Positions 31,867 through 42,645 of a stretch of 64,000 nt of DNA are shown here, in pieces. The stretch is taken from positions 682,001-746,000 of the forward strand of contig CAJZBQ010000027.1 in the NCBI GenBank assembly GCA_914767885.1, written 5' to 3'. How positions within the stretch are numbered: position 1 is the first letter of the stretch; every line of letters begins with the position of its first letter. Made by a program: the position numbers and the translations under genes. The notes beneath the pieces are model-generated. The model searched no databases and was not told the DNA's origin. It worked only from the letters and a program-made list of their open reading frames with translations. The DNA is from Blepharisma stoltei. Its lineage: Eukaryota > Ciliophora > Heterotrichea > Heterotrichida > Blepharismidae.

Positions 31867-34460
31867 ATGGAAAATTCACCATCACCTTTATTCACTCCGC
31901 CTGAATATAACACACCAGCCTCTGAAATAAAGATTGAGACTTACTCACCTGAAAAAATATCTGAAAAATCCACTGTGAGAAGTCTTGATGGCTCAAATAA
32001 AATTTTATGTACAACTGCTGACTTATTAAAAAGTCTTGAAAACCATAACATGGAATTTGATGAAGAAAACACGTTTATCAGTCCAAATAATGACTGTGCC
32101 AATATACGAAGCGACTCTCCATTAGTAGAGCCCATTATAGATCCATTGCTAACACTCAATTCAGAGTACAGCGAAAACGCATCGGAAGACTCTTCTCTCT
32201 TGGAAACCAAGTCACCAAAAATTGAGCCATCAGTCGACCCGTTCGTATCACCGAGAAAGCAAGATTCTGATGGCTATATTGATGAATTGCTATTGACAAA
32301 GCCTCTTTATTTGAGCGAAAAGAATATGCTCCTTAATCAGGATATTAAGAAAACAGGTCACTCATCATTGTCCCACAATTCTTCTATTTCAACACGCCAT
32401 GGATATGATTCTCCTTACGTTGATCCAATAGTGGAGCCACTATTGGACGACCCACTTGATACTATAAAAGATGATTCCTCTATTGTAGAACCAATCATTG
32501 ATCCTTTGCTTACTCTAGCTTCTTCTACTTCAGAAAACTGCTCAGTTATAATTGAACCACTTTTAGAGCCTCTAATGGATACTTCTTTTATCGAAGCATT
32601 CTCAGAAAATGAGGTTTCGTTCAGTCAGAAAAAATCGTCCATTGATTTTATTGTAGCTCACAAGCAAGATAAATCAAGCCTAGGCTTTGATGGCGAGTTT
32701 ATGCTGGATGTCCCTTCATTTCAAAATTTCGATAACAGCACTCGCTATTCTTTGGCAACTATGGCATTTTTAAATCAAGTATCTGAAATTATTAGTGAGG
32801 CTATTACTCCCCCCCTCCGTGAGTGACAAAAAAATTTTGTTTCACTCACGGAGGGGGTTAATTTTTTTTTTTTAAAATATTTATATATAAAATTTATAGA
32901 ATTTTTTTTTAAAAAATCCTAATTTGCAAAAATTGGGAAGCAATATTACTTTAATTTATAAAATTTATATTTTAAAACTCATTTTATTTAAAATTAAACA
33001 GAATTAGCTCTATTATAATAATAATTATCACTTATATAAAAAAATTTTTCTATTAAAAAAATTTTTGTTCACTCATGGAGGGTGGTTTTTTGGCAAAAAA
33101 TAGCGATTTTTCCAATGGTTTTGTTCACTCACGGAGGGGAGTAGTTAGGAGAAAATGCAACTCAGGGTTCAAAAAATTAGCCAGCCCAGTTCTTGAAAAG
33201 CAGCAAATTCAGCTAATAAACTTAAAAACTTATAGTAGATGGCTGCATTTAAAGCATAAAAGCCAGCACCTAACTCCTTCAGAAAAAAAAGACATAAAAG
33301 CACAATGCCTAGAAAGAATGATCATGACTGGAAGAATCAATTTAGAACAAAGAGCACTCTGGAGGTGGAATTTAAAGTCCTTTGGCGTAAAGCTGCATCC
33401 CCCATATTGGAGAAGCCAGAAACAATGTTCAGGAATTGAACTATTGGAAAGCATAGTTGTAAAATCAGGTATCAGGCATTTTGATTTGCTAAAGAGAAGC
33501 TTTTTAAACTGGGTGAATATTGTAAATTTCGAGAAATTTCTCGATTCTAATGCAGAAATCATCGAAGAAGTTACTGATGTTATTGAAGAAGTTCATATAT
33601 CAAAAGTGACCAAAAATGCTGATGGTGAGATAATTGAAGTTGAAGAAAAAGACTTAACCAACTCCAGAGTTGGCTTGGCTTTAATTAAGCATGCACTTAG
33701 AAAGGTCATTAACAATGGATTTTATCGATGGAAAATGCAGACCAAGCTGCTAAGGCCAGTCAAGGCACCTACAAAATCGAATGCTTTACTTAAATCTGTG
33801 TTTAGGAATTTAGGTCATATACTTACCAAAATAACCAGAAAAAGTTTTAATGGGTGGAAAACTAATATTAAACTAGAAAAAATCAAAAAAACTATGCCAA
33901 AAGTTCGCAAAGAAATGACCTTCCAAAACACTAAAAATATCAAAGCGATTATATGCAATTTGCAGCATATTTTGAAAGTCCCGCTGCTCCAAGCATGGAT
34001 GAAGTGGAATCAGGAAGAATATGAGTTTGAAGAAGAGGAAGTAATAGTGCAAAACATCAAAGTCACGAATCGGTCATTTACTTCTTTCTCAATTCTTCAC
34101 AAGCCTTTATGTGTCATTGAATTTGAAATCTCAGTTCAAACTAATAATGATTTCGATATTCCTAGTAGAAGAGATTCAGTAAAATCCAGCAAAAGCAATC
34201 CGCCACCTCAAGAGACTCCTAATTTATATCTTAAAGGTGAAGCTGCAGAAAGAATGGAAGAATTAGTTCCTTATATGCAAACTGTAAGCAAGAAACGACA
34301 CCTTTTGGAAGGATTTATGGTCATAAAATGGCTTGATAGGTCAAATAATCTGCATTTGCAAAACCTTAAATTAAAAGCCATGATGAGCAGACTTATTAGT
34401 AAAGAGGCAACTCCGCTAAAATGCTTGTATAGCTGGAGACTCAATACTTTAAGAAGCTAG
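31867..34460 (+). CDS. Unknown protein with spaced-Trp helical repeats, split by a MITE
   Basis: 750 aa after MITE removal. The N-terminal third is disordered with repeated acidic motifs (VEPIIDPLLTLNS, VDPIVEPLLDD, VEPIIDPLLTLAS, IEPLLEPLMD). The C-terminal part has helical segments each carrying a key Trp about every 80-100 residues (TYSRWLHLKHKS, ALWRWNLKSFG, FLNWVNIVN, FYRWKMQTKLL, FNGWKTNIKLE, LQAWMKWNQEE, LYSWRLNTL), reminiscent of Sfi1-type centrin-binding repeats but sparser. The MITE (32805-33145) is removed between TA pairs, giving SEAIRRKCNSG in frame. Function unknown; a cytoskeletal role is a guess. Confidence 0.72.
32805..33145 (+). mobile_element. MITE copy with left hairpin (BogoMITE-like)
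   Basis: 341 bp between TA 32805-32806 and TA 33146-33147. Left end ACTCCCCCCCTCCGTGAGTG is immediately repeated in inverse (TTTCACTCACGGAGGGGG), forming a hairpin. A conserved AT-rich core follows (ATCCTAATTTGCAAAAATTG; AAACAGAATTAGCTCT). The right end carries two modules: TTCACTCATGGAGGGTGG, then AGCGATTTTTCCAATGG and TTCACTCACGGAGGGGAG. Excision between these TAs restores the host frame (341 is 2 mod 3, as required). Confidence 0.87.
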
Positions 34461-34505
34461 TTATAAAGTTAAATTAATGGCAAGAATTAATAAAAGATTG
34501 AGAAA

Positions 34506-37300
34506 TTAATTTTTAAGCGACTCAGCAGGGCTTTCTGGGTTGGAGTTCATCAGCTTCAATTTTTTATTATATTGTTGACGTTCATATCTGACATGGTTCG
34601 GGTCGGAGAACTTTTTGGGACGGCAAAAATACTGCAAGGCTCGGCAAAAAACTGCAAGGCCAGTAAAAAAAATGGCAAAGCCAAGCAAAAAAATGCAAAA
34701 CTTGCAAAATTTTTGCAAGTTTTGCAAAAACATTGGACAAAAGCAAAAGCAATTTAAAAAAAAAAAAAGCAAAGCCATGCAAAAATTTAAAAAAAAATGA
34801 AAAATTTCGCAAAGCAGGCAAAACTTTTGCAGGGTGGCAAAAAAGTTGCAAAAATTGGCAAAAATCACGATTAGAAAATTAACAGTAAAATTTAATAATT
34901 TATTGGAAGTGTAGTACAATGTTAAATTATTTAAACAACATATAATATAGAAAAAAGTAGAAATTAATTTCGTGAAATAAATGCTAAAGTCTAATACAAA
35001 TATCTTTTAAAGAATTTTCCAAAAACATAACTTAAGAATTTTAAAAATTTGGAAAATTTAATTTTGGCAAAACACTTTGTTGTATCTCATTTTAAAATTT
35101 TGCCAAAATTAAATTTTCCAAATTTTTAAAATTTTTAAGTCATGCTTTTAGAAAATTCTTTAAAAAAGATATTTGTATTAAACTTTAGCATTTATTTCAC
35201 GAAATTAATTTCTACTTTTTCTATATTATATGTTGTTTAAATAATTTAACATTGTACTACACTTCCAATAAATTATTAAATTTTACTGTTTAAATTTTCT
35301 AATCGTGATTTTTGCCAATTTTTGCAACTTTTTTGCCACCCTGCAAAAGTTTTGCCTGCTTTGCGAAATTTTTCATTTTTTTTTAAATTTTTGCATGGCT
35401 TTGCTTTTTTTTTTTTAAATTGCTTTTGCTTTTGTCAATGTTTTTGCAAAACTTGCAAAAATTTTGCAAGTTTTGCATTTTTTTGCTTGGCTTTGCCATT
35501 TTTTTACTGGCCTTGCAGTTTTTTGCCGAGCCTTGCAGTATTTTTGCCGTCCCAAAAAGTTCTCCGTTCGGGTCAATATGCTTTCCCATATATTTAGCAA
35601 TTTTCTTGTTAGCAAGAGGCTCTGCGTTATATTTTTCAACGGCTTTATAGAATCTTTCGTAATCCTCTGCATTTCATTCAGATCTTTCTTGAGAAAAATA
35701 CCTATAGCTTCGTTTTTTCTTTTCTTCTGGGCTTTCATAAAACTCAAGTAGATGTTCTGCCACTTTAGTGATCCCTTCTTCTCCTTTCAGCGCTGCATTC
35801 ATATCTAGCATGCCAGGTATTTTCCTTTTATTTCATAAATACGCTCTTAAATCTTCGCACGAGCTTTCGTCTACTTCTGCGTTTTCATCAATTATTGGAG
35901 GTTTGGCTATATCATAATGGAAAAAGGCTGTCCCATCATCAAGTTTTCTTTTGCTCATCTTTACAACTCTTTCGAAAATCGGCCCACTGCCTTCAACAAA
36001 CTTTGTAAAACCTTCTATACAGAATTTTAAGGTCAGCGCTAAAGTTTCTTCTTCTTTGGTTTTCATTTCGTGGTATCTATCAAAAATGGCTGATAAATTC
36101 ATCCCTTCATTTTCGCAAAAATCTCGAAATTTTAGCATTAAATCAACAGTATCTTGTCCTAATGGCAGCAATTCTGAGAAATCGCTGGGCTTGTGGACAA
36201 CGTCGCTTTTCATGTGGATTTCTCTTCTAAATTTTTCGTTTTTCTGGTAATTAACGATGACCCCCCGCTCAATCTTCATGTCTATTGCAACAAAAATTTT
36301 TTCGAAAAAATCTTCATGCATACCACAACAAAACATTTTTATAAAAAAATTTAATACATTTTTCTCTAGTGAGTTAGTCAAAATCCTGTAAATTAATTAA
36401 TTTTAAAGCTTATTTAATAGTTAATTGAATCTAAAGAATTTATTTAATTAAGATGTACATTGAAAATTTGTTGCAAGAGACATGAAATTTTTTTTTTTAT
36501 ATAAAGCATTATATTAAAAAATTGCATTTTTGTTGCAATAGACATGAAGATTGAGGGGGGTCATCGTTATTTATTTCTCTGAAAGTCAGTTCTATTTTAT
36601 AATGATGTTTGGCTCTTAATAAACTGGTATAAATCAAGTTTTGTAAGAAAAAGTCACCAACTTTGGCAAGGTGCTCAGGGATGTCGAGATAATCTTTTTT
36701 AATGAACTGGAAAATCATAGGGAATATAACAAGCGGAAGTCTAGGGATACGCATATATCTATTCGCAGCGAAAAGTGTTTCTGATGACGATTTATTAATA
36801 TGCTCTCTTAAAACACTATACGGGATACTTCTATCATCCTCCAAGCTATCTGAGTTCCCATTTCCATTTTGATTATCCTCTGGTTTGAATTCTCCAGTCT
36901 CTTTTATCGCATTATACACCTCAGAGTCCAAAATCCAAAATTTTGTTTCTTTCCTCATAAACGCAATTATCCCCGCCATCAGTTCTTCAATGCTGGTTGC
37001 TGCTTAGAAGTTACCTTTAAAGTAGGAATAATCTATTAAAGCTAGCTCAGTAATATAAGTCTCTAAATCGTAGTCTTGGAGGCTACAGACTTCTTTGCGT
37101 GAAAGCCTGTTTTTCACCTCTCGTTTTATTATTGGCAGTGCCGCTATATTCAGTGAGCTGGGATCGCCTTTCTTTGGCTTTCGTGCAGTGGAGCTTGAAT
37201 AGAAGACGTCTGATCTTGTCAATTCATTGTACTTGGTAATGAAGTTTCTATGCACGTACCTGGTTGCTGAATTCATTTTTATTATAGGATAGGCCTTCAA
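34506..37300 (-). CDS. Unknown protein with SANT/Myb-like C-terminus, split by an IES and a long palindrome
   Basis: 497 aa after all removals; lengths sum exactly to 498 codons. The start is MKAYPIIKMNSATRYV (an internal MNS start is also possible). A 15-nt intron at 37000-37014 joins YSYFK to ATSIEELMAG. A 316-bp TIR IES (36252-36567) is removed at TA, giving FREINNYQKNEKF. A 961-bp palindrome (34605-35565) with a 9-bp repeat is removed, giving KHIDPNHVRYERQ. Trp at two TGA codons (RAYLWNKRK and RSEWNAEDY). The last 80 residues (EWNAEDYERFYKAVEKYN...NKKIAKYMGKHIDPNHV) look like a SANT/Myb-type helix trio, suggesting a chromatin role; this is tentative. Confidence 0.75.
34605..35565. mobile_element. 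961-bp near-perfect palindrome with 9-bp target duplication
   Basis: Arms of about 460 bp read GGAGAACTTTTTGGGACGGC inwards from the left and the exact inverse from the right. They meet around 35085 (short loop ACACTTTGTTGTATCTCA). Flanked by GTTCGGGTC at 34596-34604 and 35566-35574. Removing the element and one repeat restores the host codons GAC CCG AAC CAT. The arms are rich in GCAAAA-type repeats and code for nothing. The 9-bp repeat lacks TA. A 9-bp duplication with very long TIRs is typical of Mutator-like or fold-back elements (family knowledge). Confidence 0.88.
36252..36567. mobile_element. 316-bp TA-bounded IES with about 46-bp terminal inverted repeats
   Basis: Left TAACGATGACCCCCCGCTCA... 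and right ...TTGAGGGGGGTCATCGTTA pair almost perfectly for about 46 bp (through CAATCTTCATGTCTATTGCA and ACAAAAA), with one base difference (GC versus C). Both borders are TA. Excision gives an in-frame join in the 34506-37300 gene. Confidence 0.88.
37000..37014 (-). other. 15-nt intron in the SANT-like gene
   Basis: Gene strand GTAACTTCTAAGCAG, with an in-frame TAA if retained. Splicing joins the first exon (ending YFK) to the long second exon. Confidence 0.85.
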
Positions 37301-37624
37301 TCCTCAGCAGTTAATGAAATTTTTAAGCAGGATCATTTTTTGGAGGCTTGTTCAGGATGGATTAGATATGTGATCATAATTTAGTATTGGATAATTAATA
37401 AATATATATAAAAATTTGATAAATCCTGATATTTAAAGTAATTTTTTATGATATAGGAGTATTTATTAGGTGTGTAATATCAGTCCATGATCAGTTGTTA
37501 CTTATAAAGACGCAATTAAAATGTTCAGAGAATGTATGGAAATTTTATTTTTGGGGTGAAATTAAAGTTAAGCTATTTAACAGGTAAAAAATAATCTGCT
37601 AAAGCTGGGAAAATTGCTAATAAA

Positions 37625-39346
37625 ATGGCGGAAAAAGAATTCAATTCAAAACAGCCCGCATACCTGTATTCTGCAAAAAGTGATTTAGAGTCCAACCAAG
37701 ACTCCCAAGACTTATTCAGTATAAAAAGGGAAAGTGACGTAACAAGTGAATCTCGAGACATTAAACGCAGAGTTTCATGGGGCAATTATCGTGTTCGGCA
37801 GTACCTTCAAACTACAGAAGAAAGCCCTCTTGAAGGAGGCCGGTATCCTTTAATTGAAGATGAAGATCTTCTCCAAGCCCCTCTTGGAAGTGCAAGTCCT
37901 ATAGAAGATCCGCAGCTTTCTCAACTTTTTCACGAATCAGCTAAACAAGACGAAACATACAAGCGGAAACAAGCCAATTCTCCTTCAGATATGGACATCT
38001 CTGAAATCATGTCTCCTCCCTCAAAACCAATTTTAAAGCCTGAAAGAACTGGGAGAGAGCTAATTGAAGAATTCAATCAAAGTTTGGAATCTCCCCCTGT
38101 CTATATGAACTGTGAAGAAGATACCCCAGAAGAATCCCGCTATGAAAGACCTGACCCTGGAATGCCAGCTTTATTAATAAAATGCGATAATACCCCAAGC
38201 CAAGCGTGCTCACAAGATAACGCTCCAAGATTCCCAAATTTATTGACTCCAGTAAAGGAAGAAGACAGCGAATCTATGCAAATTTGCAGCTCTGGAGACA
38301 CACTGGTGTCGCCAAGTATTGGAAGATTTAAAGATATAAGCAATAGGCAGTCAACTCCATATATAAATGTTAAGGAAAATAGTCCAGTGAGTGTAAAAAG
38401 TGAGGCGTCTTCTAAAAGCGTGGTAAAACCAATTTTAAAAAGAAATGAAGAAGAAAAAAAAATAGAGGAGACCCCTCAAATAGCAGAAAAAGTCTCTTTA
38501 GTCTCTTCTAAACTTGATACAAGTAAACTTACCCCTTTGAAGCCAATTCCGTGGAAAGCTAATTTTCCTCCAAATTCTTCAGGCAGAAAAACGCCAAAAC
38601 TTGATCCTTTTAAAGAGCGTAAAATTCAGGACTTAAAAGACAGATTAGAAGATGCGAAAAAAAGTTTAGAGCACGCCCTCTATGAAAAAGAAAGCTTGGA
38701 AAGCCTTTCAAATGGGCTTGTATATTTGTTAAAAGAGCAGGACAATAAAATTGAAAGGGCTATCTCAGGACTTATTTCTGAAAACCGGCAAAAAGAAAAA
38801 TCAGCTGAAGCAGTTATTAACTCACAAATTGAAAATTTAAGCAGGGATATACTTGAATTAAAAGAAAGAGACAGGTGGTATTTGACTTATCATCATTCCT
38901 ATGGAGATAAAGAAATCAAAGCGTTTCGGCACATTCCAAGTCTTCTAAATTCTCCTTGGTATTCCAAGCTTTATATGGTTTTAATAGGCCAAGAGACAGG
39001 ATATGAAGTATCAGTAAAAATCATGGATGGTTTTGATGATGAAATTTTTGAAAAATTGTGAGAAAAATTTTCGAAATTTTTGAATAAATATTTGTCACAT
39101 AATAAAGAAGAATTTATACTGGAAAATGCTGCTCATTATTGGCATAGCTTCATATCTCTACAAGAAGCCTTTTTCAAGCTGAAAATGGCTTTTGAGATCA
39201 GCGAGATCTTGACAACAGATACTTCTTTAATAATCAAAGGAACTGCAGGAGATCAGAAATGGGAAACTGGGTTTTCTTTTATCAGCATTGACAAAGATTG
39301 GGATCTTTTTAAATCCTCCCTGCGAAATTTAGGCCTTGAAATATAA
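37625..39346 (+). CDS. Putative kinetochore scaffold, KNL1/Spc105-like
   Basis: 573 aa with one TGA-Trp (FEKLWEKFSK, 39059-39061). Near residue 48 is KRRVSWGNYRVRQYL, which resembles the PP1-docking RRVSFADTIKVF segment of KNL1. A long disordered region follows with Ser-Pro and Thr-Pro sites and an MDISEIM motif reminiscent of MELT-type repeats. Then comes a coiled coil (about residues 330-420) and a compact C-terminal region (RWYLTYHHSYG...AFRHIPSLLNSPWY...WDLFKSSLRNLGLEI) in the position of the KNL1 RWD domains. The order fits KNL1, but the sequence is divergent and the call is tentative. Confidence 0.5.
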
Positions 39347-39400
39347 AGATGTGTATAAATCTTTAGAAATAATGAAATAATAGTCCTTTATTAAATATAT

Positions 39401-40102
39401 CTAACACTTCTGCTTCTTAGATGGCTTTGCTTCGTCATTATTGCATGCCCCATTAATTAAGCTGCATAATCCTTACTTAAATATTTTGTCAAAAGAGTCT
39501 TTGTCAAGAGCATTCATCTTAATTTGGATTCTTTCAGTGTCCAGCTCCTCTATTGCAGGCTTGCATTGGCTTTCAACAATTTTCACTATTTCTGCAAGCA
39601 GCTCAACAGGCGCTCTTCTGATTTTTTCTGCAAGCTCGATTTTGCTTTCAAAGCTTAGTGCTTCATTGTTTGTCAAAGGCATGCTGAAAATGTCTTCTCT
39701 TGGTCTTTTGACCGCTTTTTCTACAAATAAACTATGCTTATCAATGTATTTCTTCATATATACCTCCATCATTTCAGCATGCTGATAGATAGGCTAAATA
39801 AGGATTACAGAGCCAGTTTGATTATAAGTTTTACAGTTTTCCCAGATGAGGCTGAGGTCTTTGAGAAATTCTTTGGAGTTAGAATATTTTGAGGACTTGA
39901 GCTTTTTCTTTACAGTTGATAAGTCCATAGGATTGCTTATAATGAGTGGATAGTCGATAAGGCCTAATGCTTTATAATCAACTGGTTTTGAAAATAAATT
40001 GGACTCTGGACGCTTTTCTAGATGCTTTATCAATTCTTGAGCCTTTTTAATCTCATCTTTTGATAGAGCAGACTTCTTAATTGACTCTGGCTTCTGATCC
40101 AT
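39401..40102 (-). CDS. Bromodomain plus NET domain protein (BET-like)
   Basis: 223 aa after removing two 15-nt introns (39793-39807 and 39462-39476). The bromodomain, at about residues 20-120, reads ESNLFSKPVDYKALGLIDYP, NPMDLSTVKKKL, then LIWENCKTYNQTGSPIYQHA, with the acetyl-lysine-binding Asn in CKTYN. A NET (extra-terminal) domain follows: LSFESKIELAEKIRRAPVEL, IEELDTERIQIKMNALDKDS. One bromodomain plus NET equals a minimal BET protein, an acetylated-histone reader. Without the introns the bromodomain would be truncated at GSVILI and the NET would lack its end. Confidence 0.88.
39462..39476 (-). other. 15-nt intron (second) in the bromodomain gene
   Basis: Gene strand GTAAGGATTATGCAG; retention gives a TAA immediately. 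Splicing adds NLINGACNNDEAKPSKKQKC. Confidence 0.78.
39793..39807 (-). other. 15-nt intron (first) in the bromodomain gene
   Basis: Gene strand GTAATCCTTATTTAG; retention gives an in-frame TAG. Splicing completes the last bromodomain helix (NQTGSPIYQHAEMM). Confidence 0.9.
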
Positions 40103-40259
40103 AAGTTGAGATTATTAATAATTGAATTTCAATAAATTTTCAAATGAATTTCACTTAAAAAATAAATTATTTAAATTTATAAAAAAGCTCTGATTTATAT
40201 AAATTTCAATTGTTTTTGTGGCAGAGATAATCATAGAGTGATAAAATATTACTTATGTG

Positions 40260-42645
40260 TTAAGCATTAGACTTTCTAGCTCTTTTTCTGGATTCTTGAT
40301 CTAAAATTTTCTTTCTCAGCCTGATTGACTTTGGTGTAATTTCTACTAGTTCATCTTCATTAATATAAGCAAAAGCTTCTTCTACTGTAAAGGTTTTAAC
40401 TGGACTCAGCTTAATATTTTCATCTCTCATAGCAGACCTTACATTAGTCAGCCTTTTTTCCTTATTTGGATTTAATACAATTTCATCCTCAACAGTAGTT
40501 TCTCCAATGATCATTCCTTCATACACTTTTTGCCCAGGGGTAATAAAAGCTTGGCCTTTTTCTTCTAAGTGGTTGATTCCGTACTCAGTGCAATTTCCTT
40601 TGTGGGTTGCCACTACCACTCCTTGTTGTCTTCTTCTGAGTGCTCCTTTGTAAGGTGAATATGTTTTAACATGGGACTCAATGGTCATATTTCCTTTGGT
40701 TATACTGAGAAGTTTTGGCTTAAACCCCATCATTGCTCTTGTAGGGATATGGAAGATTACTCTAGAATGGGTCGCAGAAATATAGAGGCTGCCTTTGAGT
40801 AGCGCTCTAAGCGCCCGAGACTTCCCGACGAAGTCTGGGCGGTGGTTTGACCAGCTGATGTTGGTCAAACCAACATCCAAAATGACAAATTCTTCTTATA
40901 CAGAAGGTTTGTCAAATTGGATGCTGGTTCGACCAACATCAGCTGGTCAAACCACCGCCCAGACTTCGTCGGGAAGTCTCGGGCGCTTAGAGCGCTACTC
41001 TCAAAGGCAGCCTCTATATCTTTTTGATCAATGAATGTGGCTAGTCTATTTAAGAAAGCTTCAGTTAAAGGCAGTGCAAACTCTTGTGGAGACTCAATGA
41101 CAACTTCTTCAATTGGCTCGACAACTGTGCCATCTTCCAGAATTTTGGTCAAAATAATAGGAGGCTCAATAGTCATTTCAAAGTCTTCACGTCTCAGATT
41201 TTCAACTAAAATTCCTAAATGCAACTCTCCTCTTCCAGAGACTTCAACACAATTGTTTCCTTCTCTTACCACCAAAGCTAAATCATTTTCAGCTTCTTCA
41301 TAAAGTCTTTTCTTTATAGCACCTATAGTATTCTTTGTTCCTTCTTGTGAATTATAAGGTGAGTCATTAGCCCTGATTCTCAAAGTCATTGTTGGCTCAT
41401 CAATAGGTATTGCATTCAATTTTTCTGTATTTTCTACATGAGAAACAGTATCATTTACTTGCCCATTGACGCCTGACACCAATATAATATCCCCTGCAAT
41501 TCCTTTATTGACATCAATTCTTTCACTTCCCAATGTTTTTTGGATTTTTGTGATTTTGCCTGTTTCTTTAACCCCTTGGCTTCCAATCAGATGAATATCG
41601 TCACCAAGCTTTACTTCTCCTTGATTGACCTTTCCAATCATATATTTTCCGAAATGAGGATTAGTCTCAGTCATTGTGATAAGCATTCTAAAAGGTCCAG
41701 TCTCTTTTTCTTTTGGAGGGTCAACTTCATTAATTATAGTTTCCAGTAGAGGGTCACAATTTTCCCTTGGCCCTTTGAGTTCTCTATCAACCCAACCACT
41801 TCTCCCTGAGGCATAGAGCAGAGGATAACTCAATTGATGCTCACTGACATTGAGACTGCAAAATAAATCAAAAATCCTGCTTTCGACTTCGCCTGGCTTT
41901 GCTGTAGGACGATCAAGTTTATTCATGACAACTATTGGCTTGAGGCCTGCAGCAATAGCTTTACTAAGAACGTAGCGAGTTTGAGGCATTGGACCTTCAG
42001 TGGCACAGACAACTAGAAGGCATCCATCCACTATGCTCATCACACGCTCCACCTGGCCTCCAAAATCTGCATGCCCTGGTGTGTCGACAAAGTTGATTAG
42101 GTAGTCTTTATATGGAATCCCAGTCACTTTAGAGAGGATTGTAATCCCTCTCTCCTGCTCAAGATCTAAGCTGTCCATTGATTTCGTGTAGTTTCCTCTC
42201 TGAGTAAGGATTGAGTTTACGAGAGTTGTTTTTCCATGATCAACGTGAGCAATTACAGCGATGTTACGGAGAAATTTCTGGCGGAGGTTGCTAACTCCCC
42301 CCTCCGTGAGTGAACATTTTATTTTTTTAAAAAAATTTATATATAAATTTTATAAAAAATATTTTTTTTTCGAAATTTAAAAAAATCCTAATTCACAAAA
42401 ATTGGAAAGTAAATATTAATTTAATTTATAAAATTTATGCTTTAAAAAGCAGTTCGTTTAAAATTAAACAGAATTAGCTCTAGATTTCATTATACTAATT
42501 ATCATTTATATATCAAAATTTTTTTTAATAGACAATTTTTTTATTAAAAAAATTTTTGTTCATTCACCGAGGGTGGGTTTTTGGGCAAAAAATAGCGATT
42601 TTTCTAATGGTTTTGTTCACTCACGGAGGGAGGGGGAGTAAGCAT
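40260..42645 (-). CDS. typA: TypA/BipA-family translational GTPase, split by two IESs
   Basis: 600 aa after removals, the usual TypA length. Start [20 protein letters not shown]: the first two codons lie beyond a 347-bp MITE (42292-42638), and joining at TA gives ATG CTT AGC. The G-domain follows: HVDHGKTTL (P-loop), [28 protein letters not shown]. Then come EF-G-like domains and the TypA C-terminus ([49 protein letters not shown]). A 236-bp palindrome (40781-41016) is removed at TA to give [14 protein letters not shown]. BipA/TypA binds ribosomes under stress; ciliate copies may be organellar, but no presequence is evident. Confidence 0.92.
40781..41016. mobile_element. 236-bp palindromic IES in the TypA gene
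   Basis: Arms of about 100 bp (TATAGAGGCTGCCTTTGAG.., AGCGCTCTAAGCGCCCGAGA.., ACTTCCCGACGAAGTCTGGG..) pair around a short centre near 40898. There are only a few mismatches, for example GAG versus GAGAG and ACCAACATCCAA versus ACCAGCATCCAA. The TA pair at 40781-40782 and 41017-41018 is the one that restores the TypA frame; the tempting inner TAs (40800 and 40996) do not. The arms are open in frame on the gene strand, so the host ORF appears to read deep into the IES from both sides. Confidence 0.87.
42292..42638 (+). mobile_element. MITE copy (BogoMITE-like) behind the TypA start codon
   Basis: 347 bp. TA 42292-42293 and TA 42639-42640 bound it. Left end ACTCCCCCCTCCGTGAGTGAA without the extra hairpin; shared core (ATCCTAATTCACAAAAATTG; AAACAGAATTAGCTCT); right end with two modules, TTCATTCACCGAGGGTGGG and TTCACTCACGGAGGGAGGG. 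Excision joins codon 2 of TypA. Confidence 0.9.

Noticed and set aside
34506-34919. 137-residue minus-strand ORF rich in Phe, Cys and Leu
   Set aside because: Only its last 30 or so codons are real (end of the 34506-37300 gene); the rest is one arm of the 961-bp palindrome. The mirror ORF at 35322-35597 confirms this.
40800-40995. IES borders at the inner TAGCGC / GCGCTA ends in TypA
   Set aside because: Joining there leaves the downstream TypA sequence out of frame; the outer TATAGAGG borders restore it.
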